A stretch of DNA of 44,665 bases from Rostrohypoxylon terebratum (Eukaryota; Ascomycota; Sordariomycetes; Xylariales; Hypoxylaceae), in NCBI GenBank assembly GCA_022497145.1, contig MU386011.1, forward strand, positions 1 through 44,665, given 5' to 3'. Position 1 is the stretch's first letter, and the number at the start of each line of letters is the position of its first letter. Of the stretch, positions 1-15,500 are shown piece after piece. The position numbers were made by a program, and so were the translations under genes. Under the pieces are notes generated by a model. That model had not been told where the DNA came from. It did not search any database and saw only the letters and a list, made by a program, of their open reading frames with translations.

Positions 1-3000
1 ATTTATAAAACATTAATAATTATATTTTAAATTTAATATATTTTTTTTATTTTAATAAATAATTTTAAAAGGCTTTTTATACTTATTATATAAAATTAAA
101 TTAACTTTTTGTATAAAATAATAATAAAATTATAAAGATAATAAATAAGCTATATAATATATAACAATTTTCTAATACTTAAATAATTAATTTTATAAAT
201 ATAACTTAATTAAAGTTTTAAGTTTATATATAAATTATTATTTATTAAAAATCTTTTAATAATTCCGTTAAGATATACATTACTTATAATTTATATAAAA
301 TTAACCTTATTTTTAAACGATTTTAAATTTCACTAACCTTTTTTAATATTATATTATCCGTTTACATTAACTTTAAATTCGTAAGTATTACGATTTTATT
401 TTTTTCTTTACATTTTTAGAAGTAGTTCGCCTTCACAAGGAGTACGATTTCCGGTTAAATGCCTTTAAGCTTTTATTATTAAAGTTTATAAGTTTATTAT
501 TCTTTTAAAATACAATGTAAATTAATTTTACCGTTTCAAAATCGTTTTATTAATATATTGTTTACAGGTAAATTAATATATAAAAAAAGATTAATAAATA
601 AAAAAAGGTTATATATTTAAAAACTACTTAATATATTAATTTTTAATATTAAAGCTATTATACTTTTTAAGTTTTTTTATTTAACTATTTACTTACCGGT
701 TAAAATTATTAATATTGTTTTTTAATTTATAATAAATATACACGATTTCAGTCTTTAAAAATATAAATTTAACGTCGTTATTATCGGTTAAAAGTTAAAT
801 ACGTTTATATATATTATTAACTATTTTACCGTAATTTGTACGATTATTAATTAATTTATTATTATTAAAGTTATTTAAAATTAAGCTTAAAATTAACTTG
901 TCCTTTTTAAATATTAACATTATTACGTTTAAGGTTTATAATATATATGATTAAAACTAAATATATATATAATAAAGTATAAAAAAATAAGTTTATTTTA
1001 TATGTTATTTTTATTAAACTACTTTATTAATAACGTTTTACTAGTAAAAATAATTATTTATACGTGTTAACAAAGGTTATTTATGTGGTTTAAATCACGT
1101 TTTATACTTATTATATAAAATACTATTAAATTTATATAAATAACTTTATTATATTTTAAAAAAGTTATTTATAAATTTAAGGTTAAATGTAATAAATAAT
1201 ACTTTTAACTATTATTAATAATTACATTTAAAAAAATGTATTATTTTTAACTTTAACGAAGATTATTAATGGTGTAAAATAATAACTTTTTAATACGAAA
1301 TTTTAAATCTTTATAAATTTATTAAACGTAATAAATACATAACTTATATATTTATTATTTTTACTATAAAAAGAATTATATTTTTATCTATAAACATATA
1401 TTATTATTTAATACAAAAAAGTTATTTAATATATTAATTAAAAAATCTTGACTTATAGAATTATAAAATTATTAAAATATATTTAAATTTAATAAAATTA
1501 ATAAATTTTTATTATATTAGAATATTCATTATTTTATTGATATTTTCTAAAGTAACACCTCTTTATTATTTTATTTATTTATTAATAAATAAATAAATTA
1601 AAAGTATTTTAATAGTATATAAATAAAATTTAAAACTAAAAAAAATATGAATTTAAAAGCTTTACCAGCGTATTTATCCTTTTTATTTTTTAAAAAAATA
1701 AAAGTTTATAATTTTATATAAACTATTAAAAACTTAATAAAGTTATTATTAAAAATAAATACTTTTTACTTTTTATCTTTAAAATTTTAAACCGAATCTT
1801 TAACGTATAATATTTTTTTTAAAATTAACTTTAAAGATATATATTATTAAATTCGAATGAAAAAAGGTGACAAGTGGAAAATAACTTTCCGAATATATTA
1901 CGGTTATTACGAGTATTTAATAATGCTTTTTAACTTAATACATACTTTTATTATTTTTTAAAGTTATATTTATTAAGCTTTTTATAACTATTCAAACGTT
2001 TTTTATATTATATATTTAAACGATATTTTAATTTTTTTTAAAGACTAAGATTTATATATAAAATATTTATATTCAATATTATAAAAACTTTAAAAATATA
2101 ACGTATATGTTAAACCGTTTAAGTGTTTATTTTACAAAAATAAAATTAAGTTTTTAAGGTTCATTATATTTATTAAAGGTATTTTTAAAGATCTTTTAAG
2201 GGTAAAAATTATAGTTATATAATTTAAACTTATTATGTACCGCGAAGTGTAATAATTTTTAAGATTTTATAATTTTTATAGAAAATTCATCGAAGGTTAT
2301 TTTTATATAGCGAAACTTTTATATAATTTGCTATAAAATGATATTAATAGTAAAAAACCGGGAAAGATGTATTTATAAAGCAAAGTAACGATCGTCTTTT
2401 ATTAGCTACGTAATACTTTTATTAAAGCTTTTTTATTACGTTATTTTAATCTTGAGTTATTAATTTAAGTGAAAACCAATGCGTTTACGTATATTATAAT
2501 TAACATTATATTATAACTACACGAAAAAGTATATTACCTTATAGTTTTTTAATTACGTAAGTTTAAAAATATAAAATTAAATTACGAAACTTTAAATTAT
2601 AAAATAATAACGATTATTAAATTATTTAAATATTAAAAAATAATATTTATAAAGCAATAAATATATTATAAAAGTTTTATTAAATTATTAAAACTTATAT
2701 ATGTTTATAAAGGAATTAATGTTTAATAAAAAATAATCTCGTTAATATATATTTAATATTTTATAATTTTAAAATTAAATATAAAAGCGGAAAAAAACCT
2801 TATAAATCTTAAGTCGTGCCGATTTAACTATAAAAAACCTTAAAAAACTAAAACATAATTAAATACCGTTAATAAAGGTTAAATTAGTAATATTTTAAGC
2901 GGTGAAATCTTAAAAGACGTAGTTATAAAAAACGAAGTTTTAGTTTTTAAAAGTTAATTTAAATTATATAATTAATTAAGTTAAATAGATAATCTTAAAT

Positions 3001-5256
3001 AAGTTTTTAAAAGAATTATAAAAGTTTTAAAAAGTAAAAGTAAACGAAATATTAATAAAAAAAATAATATATAAGTTAAATTACTTTAATAAATTAAAAG
3101 AAATTATTATAAAAAATTTAAAATAATAATAAAACTTGATTAAAAAAAATAAAAAAAAAATTATTAAAAAACAAATTAATGTTAATAATATTTTTTAATT
3201 AATTAATAACAATGGTTTAATTTAGTTTAAAAATTAAGTAAACATATTAAATTAATAAAGTATTAAAGAAAAATTAATAACGCAAAACCAAGAAAACTTA
3301 TATATAAAATATTTTAACGTTAAACGTACTTAAACTTTATTAATAAAAAGGTATTTTTAAAGCGATATAAAATAAAAGGTATAAATATAAGTTAATAAAT
3401 GTAATATATGTTAAAATATTAAAGTATTTAAATATAAACCTTATTTTTTAAAAACCTTTCATTATTTTTATTACTTATAAAACCTTAAAAGGAAATTATA
3501 ATAGATCTTATTATAAAATTATTATTAGTTTAATTTAGAAAATAAAAAGTTAATGCGATTTTATTATTATAAAATTAATATATAAAAATAACGGAATTTA
3601 TTTCAATTGTTATTGAATTTAATATAATAAAATTAATTTAACTTTTAAAACGATATATTTTTATTAAGTATAAAATATTTAATAGTATAATATTAAATAA
3701 AGGAATAATATTTATTAGTTAATCTTAATTAAGTTTTTATTATTATTATATTATTAAAAATAATTATTAATAATGTTTTACCTTTAAATTAATAGTTAAA
3801 TAAAGAAAATAAATTAAATATTTAAAATTTATTTATAATGTTTTATATTAAAAAATATGATTTACTTATAATAATATATAAAATATTATAACGGGTATTT
3901 TACCTTTTATAGTTTTAATAGGATATTATTTAATAATAAAGTTTAAAATCGAAGATAACATTTTTTTAAAAAAAAGTATTAATAATTAAAATAAAAGTAT
4001 AAGAACTAAAAGAAATTAAGAAAAAAACTAAAAAACACTAAAAATACGCGATTAAATTATAAATTAAATATTATAATAAATATTATATATTATTAACGTT
4101 AAAAAAATAACTTAATTAGTTTATTTATAAAGAATTTAAAATTTAAAGAAATTAATTTTAAATTAACTTTTAAATATATTAATTTTTTTAAGATCCTCAA
4201 GTTAATTAATAGATTTATAATTATATAATATATTTTTAATTTTTTTATTAAAACTTTAAAAGTTAAAACTTAATGTAAATGTAAAACTATAAGAGGGTTT
4301 AAAGGTTTATAATAAAAGCATTGTACGATTAATAAGATATAAAGATATAATGATTATAAAAGAAAACACGTGATAAATCATGCAAACAAATTAAGATAAA
4401 ATAGTTAAGCTAAGAAATAAAAATAGCTTTTCCTTTTAATCTTTAAGCTTTAGTTTTAAAATAATATACGACCTATTAAACACCACTTAATTTTAGTTCA
4501 TTTACTTTTATAATAAAATTAAATAATTTTTTATAACTTTTAAACTTTATTAACGATAAAAAAATAAAAAGTAAAAAAAGTGATAAAAAAAAAGTAATAA
4601 ACAAAGATATATTATATTTAATAAAGTAAATAAAATGGGTTTTTAAATATAATTAATAAAGAATTATTATTTTAATAGCAATGTATATTAATAATATAAC
4701 TTAAATTAAAAAACGCGGTTTTTAATTAGTTAAAAAGCTTATTAATAAATTAATGTTTATAATTATAATATTTTAATTTATATATAAATTTAATTATAAT
4801 TTTATATATTTTCTTTTTACACTTTAAATTTTTTTACTTTATATTTTATTATATACTTAATAACTTTTAATTTATAATAACTTTTTTAATAAGCTTTTTA
4901 AAGCATTTAAACTTTATGATCCGGTTAATTACGTCATTATAAATTTATTAATTTTAATTATATTATTATGAAATCCTTAAAAATAAATTACGTAAATAAA
5001 AATCTTAATAAATATTAAACGTTAAATTCTTTAATAAATTACGTGCCTTTTAAATTAATTACCGATTTTTCAACCTAATAAAAATAACGATAATTTACTT
5101 TTAAATGTATATAACGTTTTATAATTTAAATATATTAATTTAAAAATTAAAACTTATAATATAAGTTAAGTTATAATATATATATTAAAAGTTATTTAAA
5201 TTAAAAATAACAGAAAATATCAAACATTAATTTAATAAAAGTAATTTTTGAGAGAC

Positions 5257-5490
5257 TACAATGGCTAGTTCACATGGCATGGCACTTCACATGCCATAGC
5301 AAGCGATGACGTCTTCTGATGACATCACAATGTGAGATAATGATTAGATAGCTGAGAGATCTCATAGATCTCATCTCGAGAGAGAAGACCTTTTCGTCTT
5401 CTCTTCTCTCTCAAGAAACAATCATTCAATCCATCAAGAATCAATCCATAAGGTCTCCTAACAGGAGATAACGGATCGTACTACGCGGTT
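5257..5490 (+). repeat. Well-preserved LTR-like island (copy 1)
   Basis: This island of normal base composition lies within RIP-degraded DNA. It carries short inner repeats such as CATGGCATGGCAC and GAGATCTCATAGATCTCATC, and a pyrimidine-rich stretch near 5390-5430. The same sequence recurs in decayed form at about 9061-9500 and 16038-16165 with near-exclusive C>T/G>A differences, so this is the least mutated member of the family in the window. It is best read as an LTR, probably solo, of a retrotransposon. I could not fix its exact ends or a target duplication. The 3' limit near 5490 is where composition turns AT-rich again. Its short length, or late arrival, may explain why it escaped RIP. 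Confidence 0.6.
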
Positions 5491-6664
5491 AGTATTTCTT
5501 CTTTATAAAATAATAAAGCGAATAAATTATATAATAAAAAAAGATCCAACGGTAAGTTTAATGTTAAAAATATATATAAAAAGTTTATTTTAAAATAAAA
5601 ATTAAATATACTTAAATAATGTAAAAAAAACAATTAAAAAATAAAAATAAATTAAAAAATAATAATAAAAATATTACAAAAACTTTTTTGAAAAAAGTTA
5701 TTAATAAAGGATTTATAATATAATTATAAGGTAAAAAAAATAATGGCATTTAAATATATTAAAAATAAAAATCTTTATTAATAAAAAAGTATTTTTTTAA
5801 AAGATTTAACTTTGTAAAATGAAAAAGTATTTAAGTTTTTAAATTAAAATTAGTAAAAAAAGTTAAGAAATATATTTAATAATTTTTATAAAAAAGTAAG
5901 GTTTATTATTTAAAAATATAATAACAGAAAAAAGAAAATAATTTTAATATAATTTTTAATAATATAATAAATAAGTTAAAAAGTAATCATAATATTAACA
6001 TTATTATTAATTAAGAAAGGTATAAAAATATAATTATAAAATATAATTTAAACGTATATTTAATTAAAAATTAAGTTAAATAAAATAGTTATTTTTAAGT
6101 TATTAATAAAATCAATATTTAAATATTTTAAAAAATAATTTCAATAGTTATTAAACTATTATATAATATATTAAAAGTTAATATATATTAATAACTAACT
6201 TACTTTAATTATTATTAAAAAAAGGTATATATAAAAATATTAATATACGATTTCTATTTATTAATATTAAAAACATTGAAATTATTTAAAATTATCAAAA
6301 TATAAATTAATAACACTTTTAGTATTAATAATAATATATTTAATAAACTTAAAAATAATAAGTTGAAAAAAGTAAAAATACTTATACAATTAAAAACCTT
6401 TTTGAATAAAAACTAATTATCAATATTTAATGGATATATTTTATTTATATAACTTAATAATAATATATATTTTAAATAAATAAATTAAAGTAAAAAAAAT
6501 CGAACTTATAAATTTTAAAGTTAATAATTATTATTAATAATATCTATAATAACGTATTAAAAGTATATATATTACATTAATATATTAATTGAAAATGATA
6601 TTTAATATTTTAAAGGTAATATAATATTAAAAACAATCGAATTAAACTTTAAATAAATAAAGTT

Positions 6665-6769
6665 ATTTATTTTTATAAATATTGTATTTATTTTTATAAA
6701 TATTGTATTTATTTTTATAAATATTGTATTTATTTTTATAAATATTGTATTTATTTTTATAAATATTGT
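6665..6769. repeat. 21-bp tandem repeat, five copies
   Basis: Five identical, directly adjacent 21-bp units (ATTTATTTTTATAAATATTG plus T) run from 6665 to 6769, followed by a partial sixth unit. Perfect identity inside otherwise diverged AT-rich DNA suggests recent slippage or unequal exchange after the surrounding sequence had decayed. There are no spacers, so it is a simple minisatellite and not an array of another kind. Confidence 0.95.
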
Positions 6770-9060
6770 ATTTATAAATAATAAAAATTAAATTTATAGA
6801 TGATAAAAATTTAAGTTTATGAATTAAATATAAAATTATTTTAACAAATAAAATTATAAATAGAAAAGTAAAGTTATTTATAATTATAAAAAACTTTATT
6901 TATTAAAACTTAATTAAATGTAAATAAATTATAAAATATATAACATATAATAAATAAAAATATAACTTAATTAATGTAATAATTAAAACAAACGTAAATA
7001 AAGTTTTATTTAAATTTATATAAAAAAATAAAATAACTATAAGCTTATAAAATTAAATATAACGAGATTAAGTTTTATAATGTTATAAATTAATTATAGA
7101 AATTAAATTAATATTAAAACTTAAAAAAGATTATTAAATAATTATAAATATAACGATAATAAACGTTTATGAATTTTTATAAAAAAAAGAAAAAATTAAT
7201 TAAAACAATAACTATAAAATTAAAAATATAGTATTTTAAAAAACTATGTTATAAAATTCTTTATAATTTTATAAAAAAGTTTTAATTTAATAATCATCTT
7301 TTATAACTTAAAATAAATGTTAATAATAATTATAATAAGTTTTTTATTAAATTTATAAGCTTATTTATAATATTAATAAATAGTTTTTTCCTTCGAAAAT
7401 ATTTAATTATTATAAAAAAATTAAAAACATTTTTTTAATTTATATTAAATATTTTAAACCGTATTTTAAAAAATCATTAATAAAAAGCTAAATAATTTAA
7501 AAAATATTTTGTTATTAAATATCCTTGAAGGATTTTTTAAATTATATTTATATAAAATATAATAATATAAGTAAAATAATTAAAAGATACTTTTTATAAG
7601 ATGTTATATTTATTTATATTTATATAAAGCGTTTAAAGTATTATAATAGGAAAATAAGTTTAAATTATTTAAATGTTAATTTATAAAATAATAATAATAA
7701 TATTAATAAACTATTTTTTTATTAATTATTTTTTAAAGTTTTTAATATAAGTTAAAAAAATAAGAAAAATAAAGGATAACTTATTATTAAGTAAAAAAAG
7801 GGTATTTATTATATTTTACCTTTAAATGAAAAATACAGAAAATTATGACATATAACTTTATTAAAAGAAAAAAGTTACTAATATAAAAAATATTATAACT
7901 ATTAAGTTATATAATTTAATATGTTTAAAGTAATTATAAATATTTTTTATTTAATATAATTATGTTTTATTGATTTAATTTAATTACGCGCGTATTATTA
8001 TCTTTATTAATTTAATATTAAAGTATGTTAATAATTTTTTGTATAATTAATTAAAATATTTATGGATAATATAATTAAATATTTACTTTTTAAATGTATT
8101 ACAATTTTTATATTTATATAATTTAACGTAATTAATTTTGTATAACTTTAACTTTAATATAAAAATAATTATAATAGTTTTTTATTAATAACAAATAATT
8201 TATATTATAATTATTAAAGTTTTTCTTTAAATATTATAAAATAAAAATAAACATTAATATATAACGAAAATATTATTAAAAATATATTATATTTTTATTA
8301 AATAAAATATTACATAACTTTATAATATATTAATTAAATAATATAATATTTTATTAAAAAGTTTAGTAAAATTAAAATTAAAATTATTAAATAAATTAAA
8401 GTATATATCTATATAACGTTTATAAAAAACTATTTTAATTAAAATATAAAAGATTTATTTGAATTTTAATAATATATTATTAACGTTATTTTAAAAATTT
8501 TAATTAATTATGATGATAAAATTTTATATAATAAATTATTATTAAATTAAAATATTATTAAAATAATAAAACTTATGTTTTAAATGTATTTAAAAATATT
8601 TTTTTTCTTAAAAATAAACGTTCGAAATAAAAAAAGTGTTTTCGTATTAAAGTTACTTTAATAAGTAATTTATAGTTATAATAATGCGGGTAAAATATAA
8701 GCTTAAAATTAAACATAAATAAAAAAAATTGTTTTTTTAATAACGTATAAGTATTAATTTTCTTTATTTTTCAAACGATTATAAGTCTTTAAATTTATTA
8801 TAAAAAGTTTTAAAATTTTCATAAATAAAAATTTAAAATTTGAGGTTTTATATAAAATTAATTATAATATTATTTAATATTTTATTGTTTTTTTATAATC
8901 AATTATATATTTAATATTATTTTTAAAATAATTTAAACGTATTATATAACGGTTTTAATAATTTAATTAAATGCATTTTTTAAAAAATAAAACTTTTATT
9001 AATTTATTATATTTATAATTATATTAAAAGTTATTTAATTATATAAAAAAATTAAAAAAC

Positions 9061-9500
9061 TATAATAACTAGTTTATATAACATGGTATTTTACATACTG
9101 TGACGAGCTGTGGCAATCTTTGTTCGATCTACAGCTGTTAAGAGAGATGCTGCAGTCTTTGTACATCTCCCTTCAACCTAAGACTGCTTTGTAGCTTCTA
9201 GGCTACAGATCTTAGGCTACAGTTTTCTAGAAGCTCTACAAGCTTCTAGACCACCAGCCATCATGTATAAAATGCTCCCGCTTCCTGTAGACGTAGATAG
9301 CCTCTTTTCCCTCCTCAGCTTAGAATCTTCGTCTATAGAGCTATTTCTGCCGGTACCTTGGAGTCGGTTCTGATCCTAGCCGTGACACATACTATATTAA
9401 GTAATAACGTCTTTTAATAATATTATAATATAAAATAATAATTAAATAGCTAAAAGATCTTATAAATTTTATTTCGAAAGAAAAAATCTTTTTTTTCTTT
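9061..9500 (+). repeat. RIP-degraded LTR (copy 2), split by a younger solo LTR
   Basis: Bases 9061-9098 and 9388 to about 9490 together align with the island at 5257. In the first 37 aligned positions I count 11 differences, all C>T or G>A. The second part also differs almost only by transitions, with one apparent transversion. This is the mutation pattern of RIP. The copy is interrupted at 9099-9387 by an undegraded solo LTR. Beyond about 9490 the two sequences stop aligning, so the LTR 3' end or a subfamily difference lies there. Confidence 0.8.
9099..9387 (+). mobile_element. Solo LTR with 5-bp target-site duplication
   Basis: This 289-bp segment of normal composition begins TGTGACG and ends CGTGACA, so it has the TG...CA ends of an LTR with imperfect inverted termini. 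It is flanked by CATAC at 9094-9098 and again at 9388-9392, a 5-bp target duplication. A TATAAAA box at 9266-9272 followed by a pyrimidine-rich stretch fits a U3-R organisation reading on the plus strand. No internal retrotransposon sequence accompanies it, so it is a solo LTR left by recombination between two LTRs. It shows no sign of RIP although it sits inside RIP-degraded DNA. Superfamily (copia or gypsy) cannot be told from the LTR alone. Confidence 0.85.
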
Positions 9501-12500
9501 TTTTTTAACTTACAACGTAAATTTAACCACTTAAGTTAACAGGTAAAAAACTATTGAATACCTATTAAATGCCTTTTTTTTCGTTTTTTAAGTTTATTCG
9601 TTTATTTTTTTAAAAAAACTATTAAGAATTAAAAACTTATTTTTGCTTACCTTAACATATTAATTATTACACCTTTATAAATTTAAGTTAATAAAAACTT
9701 TTTTATTACGTTATTTATATGTTTTTTAAAAAATATACTTACTTTAAACTTCAAAATTTCGTTATTATTTAATTAATTAATTTAAAAGTTAAAAAGTTAT
9801 AAATAACCGATATATTAAAACTACTTAAGTTTTATAAATACTTAAATAATTTAAAGATATAATTACTTACGTTTAATGTTACACTTTTATATAATTACCC
9901 GTAAATATATTATCACTTATAAAATAATTTTTATCATTAATATAAGTTCCTTTATAATTATAACGTATAATTTAAATAAAAAATAAGTTTAATAAACTTT
10001 ATAAACAATGTATTTAATTTTATAATATTATATTTTATAATATTTAAACTTTTTGTAACATTATATTTTATAGTACTTAAACCTTTATATTATTTTATTA
10101 TTATATTCGATTGAAGTTTTATAATAAAAAAGTTATTTAAACTTTATTAATATTACATAATAACGTAGTAATTTAAATAAATATTAAACACGATAAAGTT
10201 ACTATAGTTACGACATTATAAAAATATTAAACGGTTTTATCGTTAACGAAATTCTTTTAATAGTTTAATATTTAACTTTTTTATTAGTTTATATGTATAA
10301 TATGTTAAATATAAAAAAGAAAAGTAAAAAATAATATTATGTTAAACTTTATAACGATAACCGTAATAATATTTTAAGTTTAAACTTTAATGTTTATAAT
10401 AATTTAATTCCTTTTATGAATTTTATATAAAAGAAATAACGCGAGATATATATTTAAAGTATTATTTTAAGTTAAGTAATTAATATTATCATAATAAGTT
10501 TATTTATTTCGAGTAAAGTTAATAACCGAGTTATTTAAGGATTTAAACGTGTAGTAAAGATTATAATTATTGTAATTTATCGTAATTAAAATAATTAAAA
10601 CATTTAAAATATTAGTTATTTTTATTTTAATTTAAATTTATTATTTATTAGTATAAATAAAATAATTACCATTAATAAAATATTTATTAAAAATCCGTTT
10701 ATTTATCTATCGATTAGTTACGTGTTTAAAGGATAACTATAATAAAATAAAATAAAATAACTTAAAATTTTCCTAAGTTTCTTTATGGTAAAGTTATTTT
10801 ATAATAAACTTTATTACTTTTATAAACTAATAAAGATTTATATTAAATATTTTTAAATTATTATATTAATTTTATTATTAAAGAATTTTATATTTTAACA
10901 TATTAAACATTATAAACCTTTTAAAAAACTAAGTATATAAAAAATAAAAGCTTTTAAAGTATATATATTAAAGATTAAATAATAATAGTTATTTATATAT
11001 ATTGTAAAATAAAACTTTATTAATAAAAGTTTTTATATTTTAATTATAACCTTTAATGATTAAACCTTTTTAAATATATATTTAGTATATTTAAAAAAGC
11101 ACTTATAAGCTTAACGTGTTAATTTAATCGTTATTAAATTGAAAAACTTTTTCAAGCTTAATTATAAACATTTTTTATTTTTATATTCAAGTAAGTTATT
11201 TACGGTTTTAATTTAAATGTTATACTTTTTAATCGATAAATTAATATTATAAATGTAATTATTAATAAACAACTTTTTATTAATAATAAAATAGCTTTTT
11301 TAAAGTTATTATTTAATTTTTATTAACTTTTTTATAGCTCGAATAATTACTAAAGAAATTTTCATAAAAGTTGTAAATATAAAAATTACAACTTATACGG
11401 TTATAATTATTCGTAAAAACGCTTTTAAAATAATTTAAAAAATCGATTATATTATTAAAGAAGAAAATAAAGTGGCGGTTATTATAGTTATTAGTATTAT
11501 AAATAAATTAAGTATAATATAAACGATTAAAATTAAACTTATTATAAAGATAAAGTTATATATTAAACCGATAAAAAAACCTTAAAGTATTAAAAGTAGT
11601 ATTTTTATACGATAGTTATTTTTTTAAAAAATAATATAACTTTAAAAATAATATAAGTAATATTTATATTACGTTTTTAAAGGATATAAATAAACGAACT
11701 TATATAAAATATTAACGTAGTTTTATAAATAAATTTAACTACTTTACGTATATTTACTTGAATAAGTGTACTTTTTCGATTTTTTAAAGAATTTTAAGCC
11801 TACTTTTATATATAAACTTATATTACCACGTTAACTTTATAAAGCGTTAAAATTTCGCTTTTATAATTCCTATATTATAACGTTATTTATATTATTATTA
11901 TTATTTAACTTAAATTATAAGTTATTTCGAAATTAAAGTAATAACGAATTAATAACGAATTAATAAAAAAGTACACTTTGATTTAAACTACGATTAAAAT
12001 ATAAATTATTTTAAAACATTAAAATTAATTAAAACGAAATAACCGAAAGCTTTCACTTTTAATTTAATGTTTTTTATTATTTATAGAAATCCTTTAAATA
12101 AATTAAATTATTTGTTTATTATTAATAATAATATTAAAAAGTTCTTATCGGATGTTAAATGTAAACGTAAATTATATAACAATTAAAAAAAAGTTATTAA
12201 TATATTATAATAAAAGTTTAATTATAATTAAATCTAAAAGTAGTAAAATAATTAATATAAAATTAATTGTTAAGTTACGGTTAAATGTTAAAATATTTAA
12301 TAATTTAAAATATAATTAATATATAAAGTAAAAAATTAACGATTTACGTAGATTTAAATGCGAATAATTAAATAATAAATCGAAAATAAGTTAATAAATT
12401 TATTAATAATTATAATAGATTTATATTAAAGGTTTTATTTATTATTTTAAAAATTGATTTAATTAGAATAATAATAATTTAAAAGGCTTAATTTTATATT

Positions 12501-15500
12501 ATTATTTAAAGTGTAACAAAAAAAAGTTTTTATATTTTCGTTCGTATTTTAATTAAAACGTAAATTTATAAAAAAAAGTTTAACTTTATACTTTTTATTT
12601 AATAATAATTTTCTTTATAAATATAACGTAATTTTTAATTATTAATAATTTAAAATATATTTAGTTTGTTTTAAAATATAATTATATTTATCCGCATTAT
12701 AAAAGTTAAAATTATAAAGTAAAAAATTTTACTTATTTAAATATACTAATTCCCCTTTAAATTTCTATAGTTTTATTTATTAAATACGTTAAACTTTTTA
12801 AAGGCTACGATTTTAACTTTTATCTTAACATATATAACAAAATAAATACTATAATAAATATAAATTATATATAAAATATACCCTTTATAAATTTAAACAA
12901 ATTTAAAAAAAATACTACTAGTAAAAACTAAAGTTAATTATATCTTTAAAATTTAAAATAAAGTTTATTATATAATAATTTAAAAAAAATATAACTTAAA
13001 CAATTAATATATATATTTTTAAATACGAAAAAAAATTTTAACCTTCACACATTCGATTACACTATATTTTTCGACGTATATTTAAAATTAAATTTTATTT
13101 CATTATCTAATAAAAAAACCCCGAGGACATACAAAAAGTTATAAAGTTTATATTTAATTATGAAAATATAAATTTTCCTTCGTTTAATACTTTAATACTA
13201 ATTAATATTATAAAAGTTTAAAGTAAAAACGATGTTTATATTTATAATTTAAATTTTTATTTCGCTTAATATTTTTTAAAAATTATAAAAAACTTTAATT
13301 ATTAAAAAAATAAAGGTGTAATAAAAATACTTAAAAAAATAAAATAACTACTAACTTAATTAATAAATAATAATCCGAATATAAAGTAAAATATATTTAC
13401 TTTTTTAATGTTTAAAATTATAAGTTTATCGATAAAGTTTTCGATAAAATACATAAAAATAATAAAATAAAATAGTAAAACAAAGTTACACCTTTTAATT
13501 TTTCGTATTTTATCGTTTAATAAATAGTTAATAAAAAAAGGTTATATTCTTATTAACCTTAAATCCCTTAATAAAAACACCTTAATTAATATATACTTTT
13601 TTTTATTAAAATAAAATCATTTAAAAAATATGAATTTTTTTTATATCGTTAATAACATTGTATTTTTTCATTAGTTATTAATAATAAATTAACATCGTAA
13701 TAAAATAATTGTAATTTCCTTTAAAAGATTAAAAATATTTAATATCACTTTAATAAGTTTTAAAAATTTACCGGTATATATAATAATTTATAAATAAAAA
13801 AATTAAACCCGTTTAAACACTTTTATAAAGCATATATTAATAATATTATAGTATTTAATAATATTAAAAAATTATTATTAATATTTTAAAGTATTATTTA
13901 AAATATACGTTAATGTCGGTTTAGTTTTAACCTTAAAAAAAACTTTTTAAAATTTAAATCTATTATTTTACTCGGATTTACCGTAAATAATAAAAGGATA
14001 AAAATAATGTAAATTAAATTACTACTATTAAAAAACTTAAGATATTAATTAACTTATAAAAACTTAAAACATATATAAGTTTAATAAGATTTTTACATCG
14101 TTTCGTTTTTTTACTAATAAAAAATCAAACCATTATAAGACCGTAAAACAACATTACTTATAATAAAACATAAAAAGAAAATCCCCATTAATCTTTAAGC
14201 ATAAAAAAATTATATTATAAAGACGAAATTCGAATTAACTCTTTAAAAAATTACATCGTTTAATATTTTACAAGCTTAATTAATTCCTAAAACTTATTTA
14301 ACTTGTTAAAATTTTACTTATTAAATATAATATAAATAACGAAAAAAAAGTAAAAAAAAATATTTTTAATGATATTATAAATTCTATTAATTATAAATTA
14401 AAAGATAATAAAAGTTATATTACCATTATAATTTTAATTTATAAAAACTTTAAAATATAAATCATTAAAAAATATAATTAAAATAAATAACTTAAAAGGC
14501 TTAAAAAGTTACTCGAAAATAACTTACATAAAAACTTTCGTAAATAATAACGTTATATTATAAAAAACGGTTTAATATATTATATTAATAATAACGAAAA
14601 AAATTATTTATTCCTTTAAGTTACATTTAAAAAATAATTAAGTTAATATATAATAAACACTATTACTTTAACCTTAAAAAATACAATATAAATTAAAAAA
14701 ATTATTTATTTAAAACATATCGTAAAAGATTTATTAATATATTTAATGGTATTTAAAATATATCGAATGTTAAACGAATTAAAACAAGTTATACGAAAAG
14801 TTATAACCTATTAATAATATAATTATTTTTTATTATATAATTACATAAGATTTTATTATAAATTTATTAAAAATTAAATCTTTGAAAAGATTATTATTTA
14901 CGTTATTTTATTATATATATTTTAATAGTTTATTCGTTATTATTTATAAATTTTAAAAAAATATTTACTTATACTTAATAACTTAATATATATAGTTTAA
15001 ATATAAATAAAAGTTTTATTATGATAATTATTTTTTATAAATTAAAAAATACTTTTAAAAGTTATATTAAATAAAAACTTAAAGTTTATTTACTTATTTA
15101 AATATAAAATTAATGATTAATATTAGCTATTATTTATAAACAAATAAATAAAATAAAAAACAAAACTAAAAAATTAAATTAATAATTTAATATTAGTATT
15201 TGATAATAAATATATTATAAGTTAATATAATATTAGCTTTATAATATAATATTAATAACGTATATAATTTTATTTTAACATATAATTTACCGTTTTAAAT
15301 TTCAAAACCTTTTATAAAACATATTAAAAAAACTAAAACAGTTATCGACTTTATAACAATAAATTTAAAATTACGTTACGATAAAAAACACAAGTTTATT
15401 AAGTTTAAAATTAATAATATTATATATATAAATATAAATTACTTAAAAAACATCTTAAAAAATATTCGATTTAACGCGTAAAACTATGATTAATTATATG

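Noticed and set aside
6665..6769. CRISPR-like array
   Set aside because: The 21-bp units are directly adjacent with no unique spacers, and the organism is a fungus.
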